From assembly GCA_020725105.1 (NCBI GenBank), contig DYFQ01000022.1, positions 1-44,619 on the forward strand: DNA of 44,619 bases. Reading direction: 5' to 3'. A program made the translations under genes and the position numbers. This DNA is from Symbiobacterium thermophilum (GTDB lineage Bacteria > Bacillota > Sulfobacillia > DYFQ01). Below the pieces are notes generated by a model. The model was not told where the DNA came from. It made no database searches and saw only the letters and a program-made list of their open reading frames with translations. Below are positions 1 through 7,309 of the stretch, in pieces; position 1 is the first letter of the stretch; the number at the start of each line of letters is the position of its first letter.

Positions 1-1339
1 GGTCGAAGGCCGCCGCCAGGTTGACGCCGGCGGCCGTGTCCTCGGCCTCGGCCCAGAAGGGCTCGGTGACCAGTTCCGTCACCAGGCGGACGCCGGGCCG
101 CGGCCCGGCCGCGGCGGGGAGCCGGTAGGCCTCGGGGCCGCCCGCCCGGGCCAGGCGCAGCGGGGACCGGGGATAGGCGGTGGCCGGCACCTGCACCGTC
201 AACTCCCCTTCCCGGGCCACGACCCGGCCGCCGGCGATGACCACCCGGGGCCGGAACCCGGCCAGGTCGGGCAGGACCAGCAGGTCGGCCAGGCGTCCCG
301 GCGCCACGCCGCCCAGCACCGCGTCGAGACCGAAGTAGGCGGCGGGGACGCGGGTGGCCATCCGGATGGCCTCCACCGGCGGGAAGCCGGCCTCCACCGC
401 CGAGCGCAGCACCCAGTCCATGTGGCCCAGTTCCAGCAGGTGGGTGGGCCAGACCCCGTCACTGGCCACGCCCAGGAGGCCGAGGCCGACCCCGGCCCGG
501 CGCACGGCGGCCACGGCCGGCAGGTCGCGGCGAATGCTGCCCTGGCGCACCAGCACGGTGCAGCCCAGCCGGAGCCGGTCCAGAGCTTCCTCGGCGGTGA
601 TGGGCTCGTGGTCGGAGGTGAGGCCGGCAGCCAGGAACGCCTGTAGCTTCGGGCCGCGGGCCCCGGCCCCGTGGCCCTGGAGTTGCAGCCCCCGGGCCAG
701 GCTGGCGGCCACCAGTCGCAGCACCTGCCGGTGGCCGGCCGTCACCAGCGGCCAGTAGACCTCGCCCAGGGTGATGACCCCCGGCCGGGCCAGGAGCCCG
801 GCCACCTCGGCCTCGGAAAGGGGGGGCGTGACCCCGAAGACCTCCAGGGTGAAGGGCTGGGGGGCGGCCGCCAGCACCCGGCAGGGCAGCCGCGCCGCCG
901 CGGCCAGGAATGCCTGCACCCCCCGGAGGCCCAGGGCGTGGGCCACGTCGGTGGTCTCGCTCACCACGGTGGTGGCACCCAGCGCCAGGGCGTGGCGCAC
1001 GTACTCGTCCAGCCGGGCCAGGTAGCCCCAGTGGACGTGGCCGTCCACGTAGCCGGGGGCCACGTAAGCCCCGGCGGCGTCCACCACTTCCGTCTCCGGG
1101 CCGGCCGTCACCGCCCCGGCCGGCCCCGCGTAGGCGATCCAGGCGCCCCGTACCGCCACGTCCCAGCCGGGGTGAAGCTCCCCGGTGTAGACGTTGACCA
1201 CCGTCCCGCCCCGCACCAGGAGGTCGGGCGGCGCCTCGCCCAGGGCGACGCGAACCCGGTCGGCGATGACCGCCGGGTCGGTTTCAGCCAGGACCCCGAG
1301 GGGGCTGCAAACGGCGCGGTGGGGCCGGCCACTCGCCAT
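1..1339 (-). CDS. Adenine deaminase-family amidohydrolase (C-terminus outside window)
   Basis: About 446 codons are visible from an ATG at 1339; the 3' end lies beyond position 1. The fold is the composite-domain plus amidohydrolase barrel of the AdeC/Ade family, which deaminates adenine to hypoxanthine. Visible metal-site elements are HVH (residues 101-103), LGE followed by Y (matching the LAEMM segment), QGHGAG (matching DGHCPG), SDHE (matching the CHES segment) and a late SDG. Two family signatures differ: HIESSM is replaced by HWGYL and CDPHE by SETTD. The enzyme therefore probably binds metal, but its substrate may not be adenine. It is divergent from the TetR gene; a purine-rich GGAAGGGAG lies somewhat far upstream of the ATG. 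The family assignment is firm, the substrate is not. Confidence 0.8.
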   Translation of the reverse strand, partial: MASGRPHRAVCSPLGVLAETDPAVIADRVRVALGEAPPDLLVRGGTVVNVYTGELHPGWDVAVRGAWIAYAGPAGAVTAGPETEVVDAAGAYVAPGYVDGHVHWGYLARLDEYVRHALALGATTVVSETTDVAHALGLRGVQAFLAAAARLPCRVLAAAPQPFTLEVFGVTPPLSEAEVAGLLARPGVITLGEVYWPLVTAGHRQVLRLVAASLARGLQLQGHGAGARGPKLQAFLAAGLTSDHEPITAEEALDRLRLGCTVLVRQGSIRRDLPAVAAVRRAGVGLGLLGVASDGVWPTHLLELGHMDWVLRSAVEAGFPPVEAIRMATRVPAAYFGLDAVLGGVAPGRLADLLVLPDLAGFRPRVVIAGGRVVAREGELTVQVPATAYPRSPLRLARAGGPEAYRLPAAAGPRPGVRLVTELVTEPFWAEAEDTAAGVNLAAAFD

Positions 1340-1651
1340 CAGTGCGCTTGCTCCCTTCCGGCGCCTGCCGGCGCCGTGGCCTCAAGTTTGACCGCCGGGG
1401 GGGCCTCTCCTGCGATGGTGTCGGGGGTGGGTTGAGGGCCCGGTGCTCGCGTTCGCCGGCCGCCCCCGGAAGACCATCGCCAGGGGGAAGGAATCGCCCC
1501 CGGGGTCTCGAATGCTCTGCTACAGATTTCCCCGGCTGTCAGATCCCGGTCGGTTCCGGATCCATTGTACCAAACGTTTGGTACAGGACCTCCCCCGAGG
1601 GCCGGCCGGGGCGGGGGAGCGGGGCCCGTTGGGACCGGAGCCTGAAAGGAA
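1340..1651. other. Divergent intergenic region between the deaminase and tetR
   Basis: This 312-base gap separates divergent genes. It holds the perfect palindrome at 1566-1585. A TACAAT hexamer read on the minus strand (1568 to 1563) abuts the palindrome and could be a -10 for the deaminase, but no matching -35 is visible. I see no small gene or recognised riboswitch here. Confidence 0.5.
1566..1585. promoter_or_regulatory. Perfect 20-bp palindrome, probable TetR operator
   Basis: The two 10-base arms (TGTACCAAAC and GTTTGGTACA) are exact reverse complements with no spacer. The centre lies about 76 bases before the tetR start. Position and symmetry fit autoregulation by the adjacent TetR protein, and the site overlaps a minus-strand TACAAT, so it could also control the deaminase. 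I found no second copy in the window. Confidence 0.7.
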
Positions 1652-2242
1652 ATGGGGCGGGGGGCCGTGGCCAGTGACACGGAGGCCAGCATCCTGCGGG
1701 TTGCCGCCCGGCTGTTCCGCCAGCGGGGCTACCACGGCACCTCGATGCAGGACATCGCCGGCGCCCTGGGGCTGCAGCGAGGGAGTCTTTACCACCACAT
1801 CGAGAGCAAGGAAGATCTGCTCTTCAAGATCATGGAGGGAGGGGTGGGCCGGCTCATCGCCGCGGTGGAACCGGTGGTCACCTCGGACCTCGGGCCCGCC
1901 GAGAAGCTCGAAGCGCTGATCGTCGCCCACGTTCGCTGCATCACCCGCTCTCTCGACAACCTGACGGTATTCCTCACCGAACTGAGGTCTCTCAGCCCCG
2001 AGCGGTTACGGGCCATCGTCGCCCGGCGGGACCGCTACGAGGCCCTGGTCCGCCGGGTGATCCAGGAGGGGATCGCCGCCGGGACTTTCTCGCCGGAGCT
2101 TGACGTCAGGTTTTCCGGCATTGCCGTCCTGGCCGTCTGCAACTGGCTCTACCAGTGGTACCGTTCCGACGGCCCTCAGGGCCCGGAGGAGATCGGCCGC
2201 GCCTTTGCCCGGCTGCTCCTCCGGGGAATGCTCCGCCGCTAG
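1652..2242 (+). CDS. TetR/AcrR family transcriptional regulator
   Basis: A 196-residue one-component regulator. The N-terminal helix-turn-helix (about residues 13-60) carries the typical pattern TSMQDIAGALG followed by GSLYHHIESKEDLL. The C-terminal half is the variable ligand-binding and dimerisation domain. The ATG at 1652 has AAAGGA too close for ideal spacing; GTG at 1667 is an alternative start. It lies 87 bases before an acyl-CoA dehydrogenase in the same direction, an arrangement common for TetR proteins that sense acyl-CoAs and control fatty-acid or short-chain acid breakdown. The ligand is inferred from context only. Confidence 0.88.
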   Translation: MGRGAVASDTEASILRVAARLFRQRGYHGTSMQDIAGALGLQRGSLYHHIESKEDLLFKIMEGGVGRLIAAVEPVVTSDLGPAEKLEALIVAHVRCITRSLDNLTVFLTELRSLSPERLRAIVARRDRYEALVRRVIQEGIAAGTFSPELDVRFSGIAVLAVCNWLYQWYRSDGPQGPEEIGRAFARLLLRGMLRR

Positions 2243-2329
2243 CGGGACGGCCGAACCCCGCGGCGGCCGGAGTGAGGCGGGTGGCGGGGTAAACAGGTCC
2301 CAACGTCCCAGCGGAAGGAGTGTGCGCCC

Positions 2330-3475
2330 GTGATCGACTTTGAACTCACCCCGGAGCAGCGCGCCATTCGCGACCTGGCCCGCGAGTTCGTCCGCCGGGA
2401 GATCATCCCCATCGCCGCCGAGTACGACGAGCGGGAGGAGTTTCCCCTTGACGTTGTCGCCAAGGCCCACGAGGTCGGCCTGATGTACCTCCAGGTCCCC
2501 CGGGAGTACGGCGGCCAGGGTCTGGACCACGTCACCGGCGTGCTGGTCAGCGAGGAGATGGCCTACGGCTGTCTGGGCATCAACGGCGGCGTCGGTGGCA
2601 CGGGCCTGGGGCTCACCCCGCTCTTGCTGGCGGGCACCGAGGCGCAGAAGCAGGAACTCCTGCCGCCCCTTTGCGAGCGGGGCGGCCTGGCCGCCTTCTG
2701 CCTGACCGAGGCCCAGGCCGGCTCCGACGTGGCCGCCATCCAGACCGCCGCCCGCCGGGTGGGTGACGAGTACGTCCTGAACGGCACCAAGCGGTTCACC
2801 ACCAACGGCGGCATCGCCGACCTGTACACCGTCTTCGCCTCCGTTGACCGGTCACTGGGCCACAAGGGCCTGGTGGCCCTGATGGTCCCCGGCGACACCC
2901 CCGGTGTCCGGGGTGGCAAGAAGGAGAAGAAGATGGGCGACCGGGCGGCCCACGTGGCCGAGACCGTCTTCGAGGAAGCCCGGGTACCCGTTTCCTACCG
3001 GCTTGGCAACGAGGGCGACGGCTTTCGCATCGCCATGCAGACCCTGGACTACACCAGGCCCGGCGTGGGCGCCTCGGCCGTGGGCGTCGGCCGGCGGGCC
3101 TTCGAGGAGGCCAGGGCCTATGCCACCCAGCGCAAGCAGTTCGGCCGGGCCATCGCCGAGTTCCAGGCCATCCAGTTCGTGCTGGCCGACATGGCCATGT
3201 CTCTGGACGCCGCGAGGCTGCTGGTCTGGCGGGCGGCCCGCCGCCTCGATCAGGGCCGGCCCAGTCCCCTTGAGTCGGCGATGGCCAAGTGCTTCGCCTC
3301 GGACGTGGCCATGCGGGTGACCACCGACGCCGTCCAGATCCTGGGGGGCTACGGCTACATCCGCGAGTACCCCGTCGAGAAGCTGATGCGGGACGCCAAG
3401 ATAACCCAGATCTACGAGGGAACCAACCAGGTCCTCAGGTTGGTCATGGCCCGGCAGTTGCTCAGGCAACTCTGA
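2330..3475 (+). CDS. Acyl-CoA dehydrogenase
   Basis: A 381-residue FAD enzyme, the usual length for this family, that introduces the alpha-beta double bond of an acyl-CoA and passes electrons to ETF. The N-terminal helical domain, the middle strand domain (FCLTEAQAGSD near residue 123) and the C-terminal helical domain (RKQFGRAI; QILGGYGYIREYPVEKLMRD) are all present. The probable catalytic base is Glu363 in the late IYEGTNQ motif, its position in short- and medium-chain types. The GTG start at 2330 follows AAGGAG at good spacing. It is first in the CoA-thioester gene run under the TetR gene. No ETF genes are in the window. Chain-length specificity cannot be read from sequence. Confidence 0.93.
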   Translation: MIDFELTPEQRAIRDLAREFVRREIIPIAAEYDEREEFPLDVVAKAHEVGLMYLQVPREYGGQGLDHVTGVLVSEEMAYGCLGINGGVGGTGLGLTPLLLAGTEAQKQELLPPLCERGGLAAFCLTEAQAGSDVAAIQTAARRVGDEYVLNGTKRFTTNGGIADLYTVFASVDRSLGHKGLVALMVPGDTPGVRGGKKEKKMGDRAAHVAETVFEEARVPVSYRLGNEGDGFRIAMQTLDYTRPGVGASAVGVGRRAFEEARAYATQRKQFGRAIAEFQAIQFVLADMAMSLDAARLLVWRAARRLDQGRPSPLESAMAKCFASDVAMRVTTDAVQILGGYGYIREYPVEKLMRDAKITQIYEGTNQVLRLVMARQLLRQL

Positions 3476-3506
3476 GCGGGCTCCGGGCCGCGGCTCCCGG
3501 CGGGGC

Positions 3507-3527
3507 GTCGGGCCGGCGCGGCCCGAC
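3507..3527 (+). terminator. GC hairpin after the acyl-CoA dehydrogenase
   Basis: Eight perfect base pairs (GTCGGGCC with GGCCCGAC) close a five-base loop, 31 bases after the stop codon. No T run follows, so it may be an mRNA-stabilising or attenuating hairpin rather than a classical terminator. Confidence 0.4.
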
Positions 3528-3572
3528 CCCGGCCGGGCGACCGGCCTGGCGGGACCAGGCGGAGGCTGAGAC

Positions 3573-3896
3573 ATGATCATCGCCGGAGGTTACAACATCT
3601 ACCCCCGGGAAGTGGAGGAGGTGCCCTACGCCCACCCGAGTGTCCGGGAGGCCTGCGTCGCGGGAGTCCCTGAGCCCTACCGGGGCGAAACGGTCAAGGC
3701 CTACGTGGTGATCCGGCCCGGCGGGAACCTGACGGCCGACGAACTCATCGGCTATTGCCGCCAGCACCTGGCCGCCTACAAGGTGCCCCGGCTGCTGGAG
3801 TTCCGGGCGGAACTGCCCAAGTCAGCGGTGGGCAAGGTACTGCGCCGCGAACTGGTGGCCCAGGAACCCCGCCGGGCTCAACGGGAGGCGACGTGA
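3573..3896 (+). pseudogene. Stump of an acyl-CoA synthetase: C-terminal domain only
   Basis: These 107 codons encode only the small C-terminal domain of an AMP-forming acyl-CoA ligase (ANL superfamily, normally 500-550 residues). The match begins inside the A8 hinge motif ([16 protein letters not shown]; even the preceding codon GAC fits the usual Asp) and runs to the A10 motif [13 protein letters not shown] with its catalytic lysine. An in-frame TGA lies immediately before that Asp codon, and the large adenylate-forming domain is absent. GGAGG before the ATG is well placed, so the stump may still be translated. It ends one base into the next gene (TGATG). A deletion remnant is most likely; a free-standing domain protein is the alternative. 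Confidence 0.75.
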
Positions 3897-4771
3897 TGAC
3901 CGCTGACGATATCAAATCGCTGTGCGTGGTGGGGGCCGGCTTCATGGGTAGCCAGATCGCGGCCCAGGCGGCGCTTCACGGCTACCCCGTGGCCAACGTC
4001 GACGTGGACCGGGCCATTCTCGACCGGGCCCGGGAGTCGGTGGCCGGCCACCTCCGGCGGCGCGTGGAGAAGGGGAAGTTGTCCCAGGCCGACTTCGAAG
4101 CCGCCATGGGCCGCATCAGCTACACCACGGATCTGGAGGCGGCCGCCGCCGGCGCCGACTTTGTCGTCGAGGCCGTCATCGAGGATCTGGACGAGAAGAA
4201 GAAGGTCTTTGCCACGCTGGACCGGGTCTGCCCGCCCCACGCCGTCCTGGCCACCAACAGTTCCACCATCGTCAACTCCCTCATCGCCCCGGCCACCCGG
4301 CGGCCGGACAAGGTCATCAACATGCACTTCTTCAGCCCCGCCCTGGTGATGGAACTGGTGGAGGTGGTCATGTCCGAGGCCACCAGCGACGAGACCGCTG
4401 AAGTGACCATGGAACTGGCCCGCCGCATGGGGAAGACCCCGGTGCTCTTGCGCCGCGAGATTTCCGGCTTCGTGGTCAACCGGATCCTGGGCGTGATGAC
4501 GGACGAGGCGCTCAGGCTCTACGAGGCGGGCATCGCCCACTTCAAGGACATCGACATGGCGGTCAAGAAGGGGCTGGGCCATCCCATGGGGCCCTTTCAA
4601 CTGATGGACTTTACCGGCATCGACGTGAACTACCGGGTCAGGATGCAGCGCTACCGGGAGACGGGCGACCCCCAGGACCTGCCGGCCAGGACGGTGCGGG
4701 AGAAGTACGAGAGGGGCGAGTGGGGCCGCAAGAGCGGGCGCGGCTTCTACGACTACCCGAAGCCCGGGTAA
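3896..4771 (+). CDS. 3-hydroxyacyl-CoA (3-hydroxybutyryl-CoA type) dehydrogenase
   Basis: A 291-residue NAD(P)-dependent dehydrogenase interconverting 3-hydroxyacyl-CoA and 3-ketoacyl-CoA. The Rossmann motif GAGFMG is near residue 15. The catalytic Ser region (ATNSSTIV), the His (MHFFSPALVMELVEV) and the conserved Asn (GFVVNRILG) follow in order, and the C-terminal HPMGPFQLMDFTGID and GRKSGRGFYDY motifs are present. The length fits the short monofunctional enzymes of the 3-hydroxybutyryl-CoA dehydrogenase group. ATG 3896 overlaps the previous stop by one base and follows GGGAGG, so it is preferred over upstream in-frame codons. The neighbours (acyl-CoA dehydrogenase and an AbfD-like protein) suggest a C4-type CoA pathway. 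Confidence 0.92.
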   Translation: MTADDIKSLCVVGAGFMGSQIAAQAALHGYPVANVDVDRAILDRARESVAGHLRRRVEKGKLSQADFEAAMGRISYTTDLEAAAAGADFVVEAVIEDLDEKKKVFATLDRVCPPHAVLATNSSTIVNSLIAPATRRPDKVINMHFFSPALVMELVEVVMSEATSDETAEVTMELARRMGKTPVLLRREISGFVVNRILGVMTDEALRLYEAGIAHFKDIDMAVKKGLGHPMGPFQLMDFTGIDVNYRVRMQRYRETGDPQDLPARTVREKYERGEWGRKSGRGFYDYPKPG

Positions 4772-4855
4772 CCGTCGCCGAACCCGCCGCCACCGCGGGC
4801 CCGGCCGGCCGGCGGAGCGGGCCCGGGCCGGCCAGAAGAGGAGAGGAGGCCAGCC

Positions 4856-6349
4856 ATGGCCCTGAGAAGCCCTGACGCCTACCGGCAAAGCCTCAAGGAC
4901 GGCCGGCGGGTCATCCGCCACGGCCTGGAGGTGCCGGACGTCACCCAGGACCCGCTCCTGCGGCACGCGGTGGACAACACCGCCGTGGACTTCTGGATGG
5001 CCGAAGCGCCGGAATACCGGGACCTGGCGGTGGTGGAAGACGAGACCGCCGGCCCGGTCAGCCGGTACCTGGTGCCGCCCCGGACGGCGGAAGACCTGGC
5101 GCGGCGCCGGGAACTCATCGAGGTGGGGAGCCGTCTATGCCGCGGGTTCCCGCCCTTTGCCAAGGAGATCGGTACCGACGCCCTCTTCGCGCTCATGACC
5201 ATCGCGCCCCGGGTGGACGAGGCCTGCGGGACGGACTACACCCGGCGGGTGGAGGAATTCCGCCAGTACCTGATGGCCACGGACCCGGCCATGGCCACCG
5301 CCATGACCGACGTCAAGGGCGACCGCAGTCTCCGGCCCCACCAGCAGGCGGACCCCGACCTCTACGCGCGCGTGGTGGACAGGCGGGCCGACGGCATCGT
5401 TATCCGGGGGGCCAAGATCCACATCACCAACGCCCCCGTGGCCAACGAGCTGATGGTGCTGCCGACCCGGGCCATGACCGAGGCCGACGCCGCCTACGCG
5501 GTGGCCTGCGCCGTGCCGGCCAACGCCCCCGGGGTCACGATGGTGGTCCGCTCCACGGTGACGGTACCCCCGAATCCCTTTGACTACCCACTCAGGGCGC
5601 GGCACGACTTCGCCGAGGCCCTCATCCTGTTCGACGACGTGTTCGTCCCTCACGAGCGTGTCTTTCTCAACGGCGAGTGGCCCTTTGCCGGACCGCTGGC
5701 CAACACCTTCGCCGTTTGGCACCGGATGACGGCCGCCGCCTACAAGATCGCGTCTGCCGAGCTCCTGGCCGGCTCGGCGCAACTGGTAGCCGAGTACAAC
5801 GGGCTGGAGCGGTCGCCCATCGTGCGGGATAAGGTCACCTCGGTGGTCATCTACTGCGAGACGCTGAAGGCGCTCAACCGGATGACGGCCGAGCACCCCC
5901 ACCTTGACCCCGTCTCGGGGATCGCCACGCCCAACCCGCTGTACTCGAACCTGACCAAGTACTACTTCGCCGAGGGCTACCACAACGCCGTGCGTCAGGT
6001 GCAGGACGTGGCCGGAGGGCTCCTGGTCACCGGGCCGTCCGAGGCCGACCTGAACCACCCCGAGGTGGGGGAGGCCGTGGCCCGGGCGCTGCAGGGCAAG
6101 GCTGGGGTGTCCGGCCCGGAGCGGCTGCGGCTCATGAACTTCATCCGCGACCTGGCCGCCTCGGAACTGGGCGGCGGGTGGGAAGTGGTGTCCATTCACG
6201 CCGAGGGGACCCTGGCGGTGCTTAGGCTGACCCTTCACGCCCAGGCGGAGCTGGACACCTACAAGCAACTGGTCCGGGAGGCGGCGGGCCTGGTACCCGC
6301 TTCCTCGCCCGCCGGGGCGGCCCACCGGGGCGCCGGCGGGGCCGGGTGA
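4856..6349 (+). CDS. 4-hydroxybutyryl-CoA dehydratase/HpaB-like protein lacking cluster ligands
   Basis: A 497-residue protein that aligns along its length with 4-hydroxybutyryl-CoA dehydratase (AbfD) and more distantly with the flavin monooxygenase HpaB; all share the acyl-CoA dehydrogenase fold. Shared blocks include AMTDVKGDRSLRP, GIVIRGAKIHIT, AMTEADAAYAV and DVAGGLLVTGPSEAD. In the clostridial AbfD, Cys99, Cys103, His292 and Cys299 hold a [4Fe-4S] cluster. Here the first pair falls in GFPPFAKEIG (residues 97-106, no cysteine; nearest is Cys95), His is kept at 289, and Tyr296 takes the place of Cys299. A genuine dehydratase is thus unlikely; a flavin-only isomerase or monooxygenase is possible. 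The ATG start follows GAGAGGAGG. The last 15 or so residues are Gly/Ala-rich. Confidence 0.75.
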   Translation: MALRSPDAYRQSLKDGRRVIRHGLEVPDVTQDPLLRHAVDNTAVDFWMAEAPEYRDLAVVEDETAGPVSRYLVPPRTAEDLARRRELIEVGSRLCRGFPPFAKEIGTDALFALMTIAPRVDEACGTDYTRRVEEFRQYLMATDPAMATAMTDVKGDRSLRPHQQADPDLYARVVDRRADGIVIRGAKIHITNAPVANELMVLPTRAMTEADAAYAVACAVPANAPGVTMVVRSTVTVPPNPFDYPLRARHDFAEALILFDDVFVPHERVFLNGEWPFAGPLANTFAVWHRMTAAAYKIASAELLAGSAQLVAEYNGLERSPIVRDKVTSVVIYCETLKALNRMTAEHPHLDPVSGIATPNPLYSNLTKYYFAEGYHNAVRQVQDVAGGLLVTGPSEADLNHPEVGEAVARALQGKAGVSGPERLRLMNFIRDLAASELGGGWEVVSIHAEGTLAVLRLTLHAQAELDTYKQLVREAAGLVPASSPAGAAHRGAGGAG

Positions 6350-6493
6350 GGTGGGCGCTCCGTTGGCCGGTCGTTACTGGGACTGACCGGGGCATCGTCA
6401 CCCCCGCCGGCGAGGTGACCGATCAGCGGGGCGATGGTCCAGCGGGGAGAGCAGGTGATGCTGGTCCGCCGCCGGGAAGCTGGGTAACAAGGG

Positions 6494-6511
6494 CAGGGCC
6501 GCCCTGTTTTT
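6494..6511 (+). terminator. Intrinsic terminator after the CoA gene cluster
   Basis: CAGGG and CCCTG form a five-pair stem with a CCG loop, followed directly by five T. It lies about 145 bases after the AbfD-like gene and 60 bases before the DinB start, and probably separates the CoA operon from the next unit. Confidence 0.65.
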
Positions 6512-6570
6512 CCGGCGAAGCATCCCCCTGCCGGGCGCCGGCTCGGGGCGCCGGCCGGGGGCGATTTTCT

Positions 6571-7308
6571 TTGCGGTACGCGACGTATGTTGATCTCGGC
6601 AAGGACGACAGCTGCCTCGCCTGGATCGTCGAGCTGCCGGTCCCCGGTTGCCATGCCAGGGGCTACGGGCGGGAGGCGGTCCTGGCGGCGCTGCCCGGTG
6701 AGATCAATGCCTACCTTGACACGGTGGCCCGGCACCGGCCGGGGTTTGACCCCGCGCCGCTGCGCCCCAGCCGGATCGAGGTGGCCGGCGAGTACCGTCG
6801 CCGGCGCGACGTGACTTCCTGCAGCGCCGGGCTGTTCCCCCCGGAGGAGTGCCCGCTTGCGAGGGAGGAGATCGGGGAGCGGCTGGCGCTCTTGCGCGCC
6901 ACCCGGGGCGAACTGTTGAGCCTCACCCGGCCGCTCGAGCCGGCGGCCCTCGACTGGCCGGAGCCCGGCCGCGACCCGGCCTTTCACACCGTCAGGGCCC
7001 AGCTTCGCCACGTGGCGGGGGTCGAGCGGTGGTACATGTCTCGGCTGTGGCCTGGCCTGCCCCGGCTGGAGCCCAGCCGCACCGTGTGGGACCGGCTTGA
7101 CCGCACCCGGAGCCTGGTCGAGGAGTGGCTGGGGAACCTGCCCGAGACGGAACTCGGCCGGGCCGGCACCTCCCTCGGGGAGCGGTGGAACGTGACCAAG
7201 GTCATGCGCCGGCTGGCCTACCATGAATGGTTTCACCTCCGGGTGATCCAGCGGATCCTTCGCGCTTACCGGGAGCACGCCCGGACGGGCACGGCGGTGG
7301 GAGGTTAG
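6571..7308 (+). CDS. HicB-like domain fused to a DinB-family domain
   Basis: About 245 residues from TTG 6571 (a G-rich ribosome site lies about 10 bases upstream); an open frame extends back to GTG 6346, but that stretch is low-complexity and contains the terminator. Residues 1-60 resemble the HicB-like antitoxin fold (Tyr-Ala-Thr-Tyr strand, then a VELPVPGCHARGYGREAV segment). Residues 100-240 are a DinB four-helix bundle with the usual histidine triad: one His in QLRHVAGVERWY and two in the late YHEWFH helix, which bind a divalent metal in this family. DinB proteins include thiol-dependent transferases and hydrolases; the substrate is unknown. It is followed two bases later by a solute-binding protein gene. 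Confidence 0.7.
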   Translation: MRYATYVDLGKDDSCLAWIVELPVPGCHARGYGREAVLAALPGEINAYLDTVARHRPGFDPAPLRPSRIEVAGEYRRRRDVTSCSAGLFPPEECPLAREEIGERLALLRATRGELLSLTRPLEPAALDWPEPGRDPAFHTVRAQLRHVAGVERWYMSRLWPGLPRLEPSRTVWDRLDRTRSLVEEWLGNLPETELGRAGTSLGERWNVTKVMRRLAYHEWFHLRVIQRILRAYREHARTGTAVGG

Positions 7309-7309
7309 C

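Noticed and set aside
6430-6475. Fluoride-riboswitch-like GATG..CCAGC..GATGCTGG pattern
   Set aside because: The pseudoknot arm (CGCC after the first stem) and the conserved tail are absent, and no fluoride exporter follows.
6346-6570. Upstream extension of the DinB gene
   Set aside because: The residues are low-complexity, and the stretch contains a hairpin plus T run, so the start was placed at TTG 6571.
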